DNA of 64,000 nt from Myoxocephalus aenaeus (Eukaryota > Chordata > Actinopteri > Perciformes > Cottidae), in the NCBI GenBank assembly GCA_038501785.1, contig JBAMJR010000024.1:1422501-1486500 (forward strand), written 5' to 3'. The notes below the pieces were generated by a model. It saw nothing but the letters and a program-made list of their open reading frames with translations, did no database searches and was not told where the DNA came from. Positions 11,454-25,521 of the stretch are shown here, in pieces (the stretch's first letter is position 1; every line of letters begins with the position of its first letter). A program made the translations under genes and the position numbers.

Positions 11454-14400
11454 ATGAGTCACCTCAACCCAGGGTGAGTTCAATTTAATGTTTAATATTG
11501 TATTTCTTAATGACTTAATCCTGACGTTATTATTTCTGTAATTACTCCAAAACAGTTAAACGAACTCATTGATACAAGTATGTCTTTGGAGTAAAATGTC
11601 GAGCTTTATTGTCACTACAGAGGCAAAATTAACTACTTTTAATTGGCTCTTAAATTATGCTAATTGTGCTGTTAAGCAACGTGCGTCACAAAACGAGAAG
11701 AAGCACGAGCGCTACAAAGTCACCACTGACTGAGCAATCATTTACTACTTTTATGTTAATGATACTTTTAGGCGCCGCCCTACTGTACTAATACTTCAAC
11801 CAAAAACTAAACAACAACAACAAAAGGTGCTTCAAGGTGAACAACTCGTGACATTGAACACAACCTGAAAAGACGAGAAGAAACAGCAGAAACAAAGATG
11901 GAGAGTAATGAAAACACTCTTTTTGTCAAAGAGGCATTGGGATCCTTTATTTGCGTAAAATGCAAATGTACTCTTTTACCACTAGGTGGATGTAATAAGT
12001 ACATGTACTCAAGTACTTAAGTAAACATTTTTAACTTAATGTTTAGTGTTTCAATGAAGTGCAACTTCCACTCCACTCCAATGCAGATGGGAATACTATA
12101 CGTTTTCTCTCTTATATACATATATACATACATTGACAGCTATTGTAGATTAAGATTTTATATTCAAAACACTTTATAAAATAGGATGCATTGTAATGGA
12201 TTCAACTTTGTAAAGTAGTTAAAATTAGCGCCCCCTCACCTAAAACTGCAACTAAAGTGATATAACACACTGATGGGGGACATTATCGTGCTTTATTATA
12301 CTTGTACTTCTATATTTGTTTTATACTAATAACAAAACAGTTCCTGTGTACTTGTACTCAAGAACATTTTTAACGCCAGGCCAATTGTGATGGATTTTTT
12401 CTAGTGTTGAATTTGACTTGAGTCCAGATGCTTATTTTGTCCTTTAAACTGCAGCCAAGTCAGACTCGTTTTACTGTTTTATGATTTTTATCCAGGCTCA
12501 GTTGTGTTTTTGATTACTTTAGAAACCCTAGAATGAACATATTAGGCCAGGCAAGATTATTTATTCAGCACATTGCAGTATCAAGGCAATTCAAAGCGCT
12601 TTACATAAAACAGAAGCCTCGAGACAAAGTGCAAAAGAAACACATTATGAAAGGACGTTTAAATACAATTAAAAACAACCATTAAAGAGTCAAGAATAGT
12701 TTATTAAAACAAGCAAAAATAGAATAAGATGTATAAAATAAAAGTTACAGTGCAGTCTAAGAAATTAATAGTTTTTTTAATTAATAAAAGGAAAGTCTTC
12801 AGCCTTGGTTTAAAATAACTGGGTTGGATTGGAAATGCAGTTTTCTGGAGTTTGCTCCAGATATATGATGCATGAAAATGTATTCCAGAAGTAAAATATA
12901 CAGCATTATAATCACTTCAGAGGCATAACAAGAGTCAACATAAGCCAATTGTTAGGCTTGTGTACCAATAGACCAACGACAAGATCAATGCTGTGGCACA
13001 TTAGCACAATCAGAGAAAGTTTTGTAAAAAAAAAAGAAGAAAAAAAGGCACTTGATAGTTCAACAACCATGTTGTGGTTCAGAGAGAAACCGCAGCCAGA
13101 GCTGGAGAGCACCAGAGACACACACACACAGGTGCACAAAGAGGAGGCCGACGGGGTTAAGTGTGCCATCCCCTCTAACTCCTGTGCGTAACCGGACACC
13201 GGTAACAGACCCGATAGTTGTAAGATCCCGTTGTCTCGTACACAAATGCGGGAGGAAATCAAATCTGTGTTGGAAAAACACTTTCAGACTTGCCGGGCTG
13301 CGGACGACCTGATGTCTCATTAATGAGGACAAGAAACAACAACCAACCAACAAACCAACATGGTGTTGTGCCCCACTAAACCATTCCATTGAGATTCTGT
13401 TTGTCTTCTAACTGTAAACAAGAACTCTCGAGTTACGCTCATGGAAGACAACATTTAAATTGTGGGTGCCATTAAGTTGAGCCTTTTTTTAATTAAGTTT
13501 CTTTAGCTGGGATTAATTGAGTGTCTCTTTTTTTTGTTTTTATTGGTCTCGTTTCTGTAGACTTATTTCCGTCTACAACAGTCTCACCGACAGACATCTG
13601 GCTGGATACTTCAGCAACTCTCGGATCAGGAGACACCTGCAGAGAGCAGGACTGGTACGTTGGCAGGTTGATGATATGAAGGGCGACGAAATGTACAAAA
13701 ATACAACCACAGTTAAATGGAAGGTAAAAAATGGTCGGTGCTTGGCAAATATGGATGTATGACCTTATTTACTATGCATAAAATCATGGCTCTGATGATG
13801 GCGATGGTGATACATTGAGATAACCAACCACCAACTGTTAGCAGTTTCTGATTCAAATGTCGCTAAATCCGAAAGTCAGAGGTTTGGGCAAAGTGCATTA
13901 CATTTGGTGAACAGTGCATTATTACTTTCCGAGGACTCGAAACTCAAAGTTTAGGACTTTGGACTTTAGTTTAAAGACTTGAGACGAGCAACACATTGGC
14001 AAAACTTGGTCCCACCTCTGCCTGAAGTGCATATCATCATCTTTTTTTCTCAATAAGCCCTGCAAACTTCAAACCTGTAAAAAGTGTACAGAGGTTTAGT
14101 TTTTGTGAAATTGTGTCTGTGTAGACTTCATTACTCATAGCAAGAAGCTGATAGAAAAAAAAAGCATTTTCAGGACCTTTAATGATTTTGTATTCCGGAT
14201 CAATCAGCTGTTGGCGACCTCATTTTGAGAGGTCGTCGTCTTCAAAGACCCGTATCGTAGCTTGAACCCTGCTGAGACTGTTGCTGTTCTCAGATCACCA
14301 GGAGTGGGCGTATCGTTCCAGACAAGGAGTACAGACACAAGCTGATCCAGAGAGCCCACCAGAGACACGTTCGAGAATGCCTGGCCCAGGCCATTTTCCA

Positions 14401-17400
14401 CAAGGTGCTGGAGATGGAGGTGGGAGGAACATACTGTACCAGGGACAAAAAAACAATGTAAAACACTGTCAGCTAATCTGTGCTTCTCCTTGAATAATAA
14501 ATTATGCAAATGTGTTCTGTGCCCCTCTCATACAGCGTGTCCATCAAATAGAGATCAAAAGGAAACTGGAGGAGTTTTCAAGGAGGGAAAGAGTGCACAA
14601 GATCAAAGTACATCATTTACATTGTAACACTGCTTTGTTGCTCTATTTTGTAAAGTAATGACTCTTGAATCATATGAAACAAAAACAAAAAAACATTATT
14701 AGCATTTACCATTATTTACAGTGCCATTTTTAATAAATCATTTTTGATATATTGCTACACAAACAATGGCAACAACATGAAATGAATGGTCTTGTTTGGA
14801 AGGTGGAGCGCTCTAAAAGGTATGAAGAAGACATCATCCGCATCCTGTCTCCACGCCCACCCACGGGTGCCAGGTGCATCCGAAAACAACACTCTGGGCC
14901 AGAGGGGGAACACTCTGAATCCTCCGATTCCGTGAGTCTAAACATCCGTCCTGGTGCAGCAGTAGATTGAGTGGATATCAGAATCAGAAACGATTTAGTA
15001 CGCTACACATACAAGGAATTTGGCTCGGTGAATGGTGCATAACAATAAACACAGTGCAATAGTATAAGACATCATTTATGGAAAAAAAATTGAAAATATG
15101 AGAAACAAACAAATAACATATAATAAAGTGTATATTTATAGAGAAAAGATTTGCAAGGGTGTGTAACTGTAAGCAACTGTCCTGGGGATGTCGGTGTCAG
15201 TGGGGGTCAGTTGTTGTGGCGTGTGGTCTTGTCCTGATGGACCGCAGCCTCCTGCCAGAAGGAAGGGACTCGAACAGTTTGTGCAGCTGTTGGTGTACAG
15301 GGAGAAAAGCAGAGGGGGAAAGAACTCAAAAGACTTCTTAACCACAGACGTCAGGGCGACGGGCCTGTAGTCAAGAAGTCTTTTGATGATGGTGGAGGCC
15401 TTGAATCAGGCTGGTACATGACGAGTCTTTAGTGAGTTGTTGGAAATGTCTGTGAACACCGGAGATTAAGCTGATCACCACAATGCTTCAGGGTGGAGGA
15501 AGCGACAGAGTCTGGGCCGGCTGCTTTGCGGGGATTCTGACATTAAACAACATGTTGACGTCTCTGAGTCCGTGAATAGAGAGAGTCGTCATATTGTTGT
15601 AACATCTCATTTATTAATCTGATCTAAATTCTTAATCAAGTGCCTTTGAAATTTGACCTTTAATTACAGCATCTCTGTCATGCAAAGAAGGTTTTTAAAT
15701 GCCACGACATGGTCCGTAAGATACTGTGTCTGAGTTTAAAACTTCGACCTTTAGTTAAAGACCTTTATTAGGCCAATCTGTTTAAGATAGATAGGTCAAT
15801 CAGGTCTATGTTTTCCAAGATAACAAAATATGTAAAATATTTTTTCATTGCCTGATAAACAATGTTTCAAAATGCATCATCCCTCTAAATTTGGTCAAAG
15901 GCTGACAGCTGCACAGTTCGCGTAACGCTTGCCAAAGGTAACAAAATCAGCCCTCCAGCTCGTTTAAACATAATTAATTAACACGTTTCATCTTGTTAGT
16001 TTATTAGGTACAACATATTTTTCCGAGTGCGGAATGTCTGTAATGAAAATGATTATCTGTGCGTGTTAATAGTTTGCATGTTTACACTGAAACTCGGGTT
16101 TGAAGCGCTTGCTCAGCTTCTGTTTGCTGTGTGTGCATATAACAGTGTTTAAAGTGGCAAGTTATCTTTGTAACATAAAAAGTCACAGAGAGAAAACCGA
16201 GCTGATAATCCTGCCTTTGATTTCTGTGTTTACCCTGTGAAAGTTCCCGTCTTATGTCTGCAAACAGGTAGAGACTTGTTTGAAATAAATCAACAATGAT
16301 ATGTTCAAAACTGTCTTGAATTCACAGCCTTGTGACACTAATTCAACACTGTACTTTATTGCTTTCCATAGCGGATATATGCACAGTGTTAGTAAATAGG
16401 CAGAGCGCTGACTGTGTGTGTGTTACTGGTGCTGCAGCCGGGCTCGTCCCGACCCAACACGGCTCCGGGGAAGATGCAGAGGCCGGTGCGCCTGAAGCCG
16501 ATCCACAGCAACAGCACCACAGCTTCGCTCCGACGCGGCTCCCCTCCCAGACTGCTGGAGTCCTCCAATGACCACGAGCAGCCGTTCAACTGCACTGTGA
16601 GAATCATTCATCCATTCACCCCTTCATGTGCCTGCTTCTATAGAGAGAGTGTGCAGGACAGTCTTCCTGTACAGACAGAATCATATTAGTTTCTGGTTTC
16701 CATCTAGAGTGAGATCAATATGAGCTTCCTTTGGTAACATTGTTTGAAAACTATGCAGAAACTTTGCAGTTGTAAAGGGAGTGTAAAATAGCTAAATTGT
16801 ATTATACATTATATTGTACAGATGCATGCAAGCTCATAAAATATTTTGTGTAAATGCAAGAACAAAAACGACGTTTCCACATCACTTGTGGAGGAACACT
16901 CACACATTGTTGTTACCTTTCTGAAACGACAACAAACACACTGCAGTCTTGTAACCTCTCTCAAAGATGGACAAGGCGTCCCGGAGACGTTTGACCACAA
17001 CGGAGCCCTGCCGTGGCATCTCGCCCTACTGCCTCCCAGTCATCAACAACTTTGTCACCCCGGTGCCTCCGGCCACGAAGAGGAAAGAGAGGGGGTCAAA
17101 GGTCACCACGAGCGGCACGCTCAGAGGCCGCAGACTGCGTCCCACCACGGCCTCCAGCGGAGCTGACGTCAGTGAGGTCTTGATCTCGCTTTGTTTTGCT
17201 TGGCAACAAAACATTCCATCCCAAACTTACAAGCTGCAGCCCCTTTAGATTGATTACATTTAATATTGAATTAACAACAATGCAAAAATGTTGGCGATTC
17301 ATTGATTTTTGCAAGGTTATATTACATGTCTTTGTGTGTGTCTTTGATTTTGCTGTGTGTCTTAATTTTGCCAAAATGCAAATACAGAACATTGTAATCT

Positions 17401-20400
17401 GTACTCACAGATTGTTGTTAAAAATGTATTTAACTCAGTGGTAACTAACCCTGTGGATGGACAATTAGGGAAATAAATGTAAAGGATCAATTTCACACCA
17501 TTATGAATCTCTTACTGAGCTAAATTTAGTCCATTTCAACTGTTTAGTTAATCAGGGGGAAAATATCAAAGGTGAGATAATATTAAAAAGTCAGTGATAT
17601 TATAAGAATAATTTGCATTATATATTATCATGTTATAAATTGTGTAAATATCATCCAGACCTCGATAACACCTACCTGTGAAGATCAGTCACATCACATT
17701 TGGGACTAGGAAATTAAAATAATTCCCTAAAACTGGATTAAATGTATATCCTACTGACGCTAACCTGTCAGGGTCTTTTTCCACCCAGGACCCCCCCATG
17801 CTGAGGAGCTCTGTGCAGCAGAGCAGAGTCTGTGTGAACATGATGTACTTCGGTAAAACGGTGCATCTCTCCCACGACCTGACGGACATGAGGGATGAGG
17901 TCAAAGTGTTTCAGCAACACTGTGGAGGAGAGAACCTGTGTGTGTTCAAGGGCAAGCTCCGCGAGGGAGGTCAGTGTGAGCATCTGTGATTGTCTGTTAG
18001 ATGTTTGTGTAAACAAATAAGGGATTTTGATCATGTAACTGTTCACAACAGCCTATATTAAGGTGTCAACAAGTTATTTATGTATCTTTTAATATAGTTG
18101 TGTATATTATTTTTTTAATTAACCATTTGTAGGGATATTTAAAGATGCCTCAGAGGATTGAAGATGGTTTTGGGTTGTTCTGCGACACTAAGGTCACAGA
18201 TTTGATGATCTTGATCTTGAAAATGTTCCTACCTCTCGTCCACATCCTCCATCTTTCCCTCAGAGACCTTCCAGTTTATTTCAAGGCGACACCGAGGCTT
18301 CCCCTTCAGCTTGACTTTCTTCCTGAACGGGCTGCAGGTGGAGCGGCTGAGCTCTTGCTGCGAGTTCAAACACAGGAAGGGCTCCAGACTCGGTGGCAGG
18401 CACGGACACTTTGGTTTCTGCGGCGTAGAGGGAGCCTCTCCCTGTTACAAGTAAGGTCACCGGCTGTGTCTTTAAAGGGGCAATCCATTGTGATACTGTA
18501 TGTATTGGGGAGTACTACTGCTTATGTGGCTTCAAAAGTTTGAAAATGAATAAAAGAAAGTGAAAGAAGTGAGTTTACAAGACCTCTGTAGTCTGCTGTT
18601 CATCTCTGCTTGAAGTTTGCAGCTCAAAATCTCTCACTGAAGGGTCAGAGGTCGAGTTGCACTGTGGGTAGTGTAGGCGCTATGTTTTTTTTTTTCATAG
18701 AATGTGTGGACTAAAAAACTGCCCATTGTGAGTCCGACAGTATCATACTCCTTTAGGAAAGATGATATATAATATTAAGGTTCTTACAATATATCATGCT
18801 ATTTTGTTCAGATGCATCATAGCAATGGGATTAGACAAGAAACCCACTCCTCCACCAAAGAGGGTCAAAGAAGATGAAGGCAGAGAGTCAGTCACCAGCC
18901 ATAAGGATGCTCCTGAGATGGAGACGGAGAGGACTGGAGACGACGCTGCATCCCATTCAGAGTGTGAAACCAGCCAACCACAGGACACCGAGACTCAGGT
19001 CCAAGAAGAAACAGGAGCCGAGGAGGACAAAGTCAGAGATGGTATAATGTCGGAAAACACTCGAGTACAAAAAAAATGCACGACTGCGCCAATAAGAAAT
19101 ATATACTTGTGTCAGACTTTGCAGATATTTACTCTACAGTGTACCATAAGGGATCTTCTGCATGTCTTCCTCCTCAGATTATGAGGAAGACTTTGAAGGA
19201 GACGACGAGGGCCCTCCAGAAGACGTGGAGGCAAAAGAAAAGAAACCCCCGTCTCCATCTGGTGGAACTGAAAGGCAGGTTAATGAGAGAGACGCCTCTG
19301 AGACTGAAGACGACGAGAGGGATGGTGGGTTAAATCTCTTGTTTGAACACATGAGAGTAAAGTGCCATTTAATCACACACTATTTATTCATTTGACAACC
19401 ACTTTTACAGCAAAACAGAATAATTCTGCAGCGTATATTTCAATGAGATGTTGAACTTTATATACGTAAATTACAACGTGTCATCTGTAAAGCAGTAAAC
19501 CATCCTTTGAAAGGGTTAATCATGCATCAAATCATCTTCTGTTAATATGTAAATAAAAACTCTCTATATCTTTCTTGCACAGAGGACTTAAAGTCTCATT
19601 CAGGCTCCAGCTCCTCAGACAGCGACCGGGATGAGAGTGATGCTGAAGACACCAAAGACTCCAGAGAGGACGAGAAAGCTGAGCAACCAAAAGAGGTCGG
19701 TCAGGAGGAGACTGTTGTTCCACCGGACGAAAGAAAAGATGAACCAAATCCAGAAGAAGCCGCTGCCACCGAGGCCGAGCCGGCTGGGTTTAAAGACTCG
19801 GACATACAGGACATGACGGAGACCGAGGTCTACGACACCAGCGTCACCTCGGGGAACGAGAATAAACAGAGTGACGGCACCTCAGGAGACAAAGAGGTGG
19901 AGAAAACGGTAGATGAGAACAAACAGGAGGAGGAACCGGAGCGAGGTGAGTACAGACCAACAAACACAGCTCTGGAGTGAGAAATGGATCAGTCCATCTT
20001 TTATGGAGGTTTTTCCACTATTATCACAATAAGAGCTGTCGTCCACTTTATGTGGTGTGTCTATGTAAATACAGCAATTCAGACCTGACAACAACTAAGT
20101 AACTACCACAGTTCTGTGTTGTCAGTTTGTGATAATGAGTACGATTGTGACGTTGTCAAATTTGATAGTGGAAAAATTACATGTTTTATTGTTTCGCTTA
20201 TTTTTCATTTGTTTGTGTGTGATGGTTTTCTGTCTCATCCCCTTTTTCAAGTCGAAGTACATTTTTACTTAAAAATAATTTTCAAGATGTTTGGATGTAA
20301 ATAAGAGATTCTAACCTGTAACAATATTTTTATTGTATTTGTATCACTTTAAGAAAGCATGTTCTAACTTATGCTTGCTTTGTAGTTCTGGTTAAAAGAA

Positions 20401-23400
20401 TAATGATGTGAAATACATAAACATTTGAAAATATAGCTTGGAAAACAAAGGGTCCCAGTGTTTCAAACACATGCGGCTGTATAAGTAGAGTGTACCCAAT
20501 CAAATGTACTTTTGAATTACTAGCAGCGTTCTTTTTTTTCTTAATGTCTGTAATATCTAATCAGATGAAATCAGTTTTGAAGGTTTCCTTAACAAAACTG
20601 TGCTCCAGTGATCTGTGTGCATAAAACATTTAAGTGCCAAAGTTTAGTGATTTTCTTTCTTTGTTTCAAATTCACATCCTAAAATGATCTTTTACGGTCT
20701 TTTAAGAGATTGTGCATTGTGTTTCTATTTTGGTTGTGTCCTGAGTCATGCTTGTTTACGTGTTGTTGCTGTTTTTTTTCTGTGCATGTTAATTAGCATT
20801 TTGCATGTTCTGTTTGCACCTGGAAAGATTAAAGACATTCTTTTGTTTGTGGCTGTATGTTTCTTCATTGGCTCAGTTCCCCCATTGCATTTGCATTGTT
20901 CAAATACTGCCTTCTTCCTTGCCGCATAACAAACTGACATTGTTTGTCACCTTGAGCTCACTTTAATATGAGCTTATATTACTGTCTCTTTTTCTCTCCC
21001 AAGCCAAATCTGTGCAGGAGAAGCTGGCAGAAGCCATACTGAAGGAGTCCCAGTGCAGCTCAGAGCCCGAACTGAGCGACACCAGCACTGAGGAAGAGGA
21101 GGAGGAGTCCACAGATAAAGCCCCTGAACAGGACAGCAAGGGTACCAGCCTTTTATCCATCGTCATTCAAATAAATGAAGACAACTCTTTCAGTAAGAAA
21201 ACTGACTTTCCTAAAAATTCTCTCCGTTGTATTTGCAGATGCAGTTGCAGTGAAATCTGTGACATTTACAGAACAGCCCCTTGAAGAGGAGACAAAATGC
21301 GAAGATGGTGAAGTTGTAAAGGATCACGACGAGACGTCTGAACCAAAAGATCGGGAGAACGACACTGAACAAGAGCCCCGGGAGAACAGTGATCGCACTA
21401 AAGATGAGACGGCCAGAATGGAAGAGGCAGATCAACGGGCTTCACCAGAAGAAGACAAGAACACAGCCGAGAACGATAAAGCAGAGGACACAGAAGATAC
21501 AGCTCTGCATCCTGTATCTGAGGAGGAAATTACTGAGGATGACAAGACTTCAGAACCTCAGGAAGATGCTGCAGCTAAATCCACTGACGGCGAGGCTGCA
21601 GAGAGAGACGAAGAAACCGAGGAGAAAACTGAAGCGGAAGCTGACGAGACGGGGCAAGGAACCAAAAGCGGCGAGGAGGATGAGTCATCGGTATCAGAGC
21701 CGGATAAAAAGACTGATGAGACGGTAGCGCCTGATAATGCAGAGGCGGAGGCGATGACAGCGAGCGAGACAATGGAGATGAAAGCAGAGCCCTCAGAGGA
21801 GCGAGAGGCCCTCAACCATGAAGAGGCACCTGAAACCGACACAGAGGAGAGGCAGCGGGGAGACAGCAAGGACGGAGACGCGGCATCAGCGACGGAAGTC
21901 ACGGCGGAGGATTCACGCAGCTCGTTGGAGGGGAGCGGAGACACCACAGTTGATAAAACAGAAGGTGCAAACGATGAGAGCAGCAACGGTGATATTAAAG
22001 GGGAGGAAGTGTCAGCAGTGGAGGAAAGTAAAGATGACAATCAACAACACAGGGGGGATCTGGGAGAAGAGCAGACAGAAAAATCCTCCCTGGAAATAGA
22101 TGATGAGGTAGAGGAGAAATGTGAAGAGGAAGGTAATGAGGAAGCAAAGCGAACAAAACCAGATGAGACAACAGAAGGTGAAAATAGAGAGGAAAGTGAG
22201 AAGGAGGATAAAGATGAGACAGAAGAAGAAAAGAATAATGAGAGTAAGACAGGAGAAAGGATAGGAAACGAGGAAAATGTTTCTGAGGGGACTAAATGTG
22301 ACTCAAACACTGAAGGAAATGCAAATGAGGAACAAGCTGAGGAACACCGCATTGAAGAAGTGAAGGAGAATGCAGACAAATCTGAAAAGACAGAGAGGGA
22401 CGAAGACGGCGAATGTGTCAAGAATAGAAATGACGATGAGACTGGAAAGATGAAGACGGCTGCTGATGAAGAGGATGATGAGGCAGAAAAGGAAGAGAAA
22501 GATCAGAATGAGGACAAAGCGGAGAATGAAGATGATGCAGAATCTGAAGAGGAAAAAGATGTAACTGATAAGACTGCAGAAGGAGAAGAAATATCTGAGA
22601 TTCCAGAGGAATCTGAGAAAAGCGGAGATGCAGACTTGGATAAGGATCATGTGAAGATATCTGATGAAAATATTGCTGAGTCAGAGGATGTCACTGAGAG
22701 GGAAGCAGCAAATGTAGCACAGGGGACTAAAACGGCTGAAGAGACGCCAAACAATGCGATGGAGGCTGAAGATGTGACCAAAGAAACTGAAGGAGAGAGT
22801 GACAACAGTGAAAACGAAGACGTTGACGTTGAAAATGGTGAAATTTCTACCAGAGCGGAGAACAAAGCTCACGAGGATGAGGGAGAGGCTCAAACTGAGG
22901 GGAAGGATGACGTAACAACAGCAGTGAATACCGAAGAAGGCAGAAGAACAGAGGAACCCACAGAAGGTCAAAGCACAGAGGTCAAAGAAGCAACTGTGGA
23001 GTCTGTAGATGGTGCTGAAAAACATGAAGACGACAAAGCAGATGAAGCTCCTGACGCCGGCGTCGTACAAAGCGAGGCCGAGAACGGGAACGATGGCGTG
23101 GAAAAGCGAGACGGATCCACTAAAAATGACTCCGAGCCGGAGACGTCTGGCACAGAAGTAAAAGAGGAATCTAAATCCGATGACGGAAAGGACGGTGAAA
23201 CAAAACAAGATGAAAATGTCGACATTCCCGACCCTAAAAATGATTCATCCGATTTGATGAAAAAGAGCAACAGCGTCCAGAGTCACATCAGCGAGGTCAT
23301 AGTTGCTTCAGCAGTTGATCCGGCACAATCCGGAGCCGACACAGAGGAGGCGAGCAAGGCCTCGGAGGAAGGAGCCAGCGTTCTGCTGAATCCTCAAACG

Positions 23401-24489
23401 CGGCCGTCACAGCTCACGCAAAACGACGCCGCCGCAGAAGGGCGCGTTGCAGCCGGTGATAACGCTCCGGAGGCCTTGGCGAGAGAAGACAACACGGATT
23501 TGGTCACGAACTGGGTAACCACGCATCAAACGTCAAAGTATTTTGAGACGTTCGTTGAGCCTTTGGAAGACTTGAAGGAATCGACGTCAGACGCTCAAGT
23601 ATCCAACTCCAGTGAGGAAACGAGACAATCCACAGAGCCGCTGAGGTCAGCGAGTCCACTTAAGATGGAGGAGGTGTCTGGAAATGCAGAAGAAGAAGAG
23701 CAGGCGGCAAAAGATGGAGATGAGTCGGGGGACAAAAGCAAAGAGGAGACCGTGGTGTCAAACCTCGAGAGCAATCCCTCCGAAGACGGTGAACCGTGTG
23801 AGAGAGACACACTGCAAGAGGAGGAGACTGAGGTGAAGCTCTTTATCCCCAAAACAGAGAGTGAACAAAATGATAAGGAGTCTGTGAGCGGGCGAGACAT
23901 GAGGTCAGAGGAGCACAAAGGAAGCACAGGATCTCTGGAAGAAGACAAGGTGCAAGAGATCTTAATGCAAACGGACATTTTTAAACCTGAAGTGGAAAGC
24001 ATTGCAGGTACTCGTCATTCAGTAACCAGCGGCAGACCTGAGAGTGTCTCTGAGGAGAAAACTACTGATAATGGTCCCGAAACACAAACGGCAATTGAAG
24101 AGGTGGAAGATCTTCTACGATCGTCCGAAACAGAAGAGCCACGCGAACATTCGACCAGTCCAGAAGGGCTCTCCCGATTGAAAGCAGACGAACCGAACGG
24201 AAGTGAAGAAACGTGGGGGAGAAGCGACGAACAAAGCCGAGAAGTTACGGAAATAACCGATTTTACGACGTCCAAGTCCGACGATGGGAGCCAGGAGGAG
24301 TCCCGGCACAGAGACACGCGACCTGAATCGTCAGGCGCCAGCGGAGACAGAAGAGACGTGCAGCTGATCCAAGACATCAAACACACTGTGAGTAAAGACC
24401 GGCTGAGCACTTTCTCAGTGGATGAAACGCTGTTCGGTCGAAGTTCATATCCTTTGCTGGCCGCTGCGAGGACAGAGAGTGGACATTAA
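11454..24489 (+). CDS. erich3: Glutamate-rich protein 3, full coding region in 14 exons
   Basis: Human ERICH3 is a long acidic protein reported in cilia and neurons; its biochemical role is poorly known. Coding exons: 11454-11473, 13561-13654, 14294-14419, 14536-14607, 14803-14931, 16438-16596, 16967-17167 (or 17176), 17789-17969, 18264-18450, 18812-19041, 19178-19324, 19583-19945, 21004-21141 and 21239-24489. All are frame-consistent, giving 1765 residues (human about 1530). Diagnostic segments are YNSLTDRHLAGYF near the start, VRECLAQAIFHKVLEME, QQHCGGENLCVFKGKL, FPFSLTFFLNGLQVERLSSC, and CIIAMGLDKKP. The N-terminal third is ordered and conserved. The last seven or so exons are Glu/Lys/Asp/Thr-rich low complexity, and the final exon alone gives 1083 codons. 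The start MSHLNP agrees with human MSH. Exon 7 has two usable in-frame donors three codons apart; exon 5 has a weak acceptor tract. Confidence 0.93.
11990..12400. repeat. Dispersed teleost-type repeat, third copy, in erich3 intron 1
   Basis: Begins tactcaagtacttaagtaaa, continues through agtgcaacttccactccact, and includes ttagcgccccctcacct and ttatacttgtacttct, in the same order as the other copies. No coding content. Confidence 0.55.
12535..12660. repeat. Non-LTR retroelement-like 3' fragment in erich3 intron 1
   Basis: Contains ttatttattcagcacattgc, then ggcaattcaaagcgctttac and ataaaacagaagc. This resembles a widespread fish LINE/SINE tail (TTTATT...AGCAC...CAATTCAAAG.GCTTTAC) that I recognise from memory. 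It is truncated, with no open frame. Confidence 0.5.
14975..15560. repeat. Degenerate retroelement fragment in erich3 intron 5
   Basis: Holds atcagaatcagaaacgattt, acaaggaatttggctcggtg, tggtgcataacaataaacac, and later ctgatggaccgcagcctcct with gccagaaggaagggactcga. These word pairs are typical of common fish non-LTR retrotransposon 3' regions. The coding frames are broken. Orientation and family are not assigned. Confidence 0.55.
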
Positions 24490-25179
24490 GGCTGCACACT
24501 TCAGAGTGGCACTAAGGTACGGTGATGCTTTACTTTAGTTTACAAGAGAAAATATACATAAGAAGTTAAATTACATAAGTGAACATATATAAAACGAGCC
24601 GTTAGACAATCAGGTGGTAGTCAATTTGGTTTATTAGTCAGTTTTCCGAAAGTGAATACGAGGTAACATTAGTTTTGACAGAGGCCCTCAAGTGTCTTGT
24701 GGTTTCTGTGTTTACATTACAATGGCTTCTTAAATAGACGTCACCCTTCAATCACCAAAAACAAGAAGCTGCGTGATGAGTTTTGACTGCGGTATGACAT
24801 GTTTACAATAGACCATCTCTTCCTATTGTTGGTAACAAAGAGGCGTAGTGTGAGAGGTATCTGCTATCACCGACTCCCTGTAAGCAGATACTCTTCCACT
24901 CACGCTGACCAACTCTTGAATAATACATCGTTGTTGGAGTCCCACAGCTTAGGCTGTCCCAAGTACACTTTACATTTCCACTGATGTTACGGCTTTGATC
25001 AGAGATCTGTAATTGCACTGTGTCTGTGTTAATGACAGTTGTAGTGCTTTGACATAGTTATTTGTTTATATGACATCATTCAATATTGGGTTAATAATAA
25101 GTGAAATTAAACTTTGTGAAAGATCAAATCTAGGCACTGAGTTGTGCCATTATTGCTGCTAACACTACCTCTTATTTAA

Positions 25180-25185
25180 AATAAA
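25180..25185 (+). terminator. Candidate erich3 polyadenylation signal
   Basis: AATAAA in an aataaaaataaa run, about 690 bases after the erich3 stop. Choice among the nearby A-rich hexamers is tentative. Confidence 0.35.
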
Positions 25186-25364
25186 AATAAAAAGATACTT
25201 CATATTTATTTGTATTTCTTTCATCAGCTTTTTATGGCTAGCGTGAGTTTATGAGGCTTCATCATTTCATCTGTCAGTGACTGAACATGTGTGTGATTTG
25301 GCCACTCAAAAATAATAAAGATGAATAATGGAGATGAATAGTGACTTTCTGCTTCTTCTTCTTT

Positions 25365-25370
25365 TTTATT
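25365..25370 (-). terminator. Alternative tnni3k polyadenylation signal
   Basis: AATAAA on the minus strand about 370 bases after the tnni3k stop and under 200 bases from the candidate erich3 signal. The two genes converge here. Confidence 0.3.
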
Positions 25371-25515
25371 TGAATGAAGATGTGTGTACAATGAATGAAT
25401 GCACACATTGACTGGGAACTTGGATTTCAGATTTATGCAAACCATGTGCACAAACACTGATTTTGCTCGTCACACATACAGTATTTACAAAACAAAAGCA
25501 CCAACAACATATATT

Positions 25516-25521
25516 TTTATT
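25516..25521 (-). terminator. Candidate tnni3k polyadenylation signal
   Basis: The first minus-strand AATAAA I see after the tnni3k stop, about 220 bases downstream. Confidence 0.35.

Noticed and set aside
21558..24410. Several antisense open frames of 100-175 codons opposite the erich3 last exon
   Set aside because: They are Ser/Phe/Leu-rich mirror frames of the Glu/Lys-rich sense codons, with no start context, splice sites or similarity.
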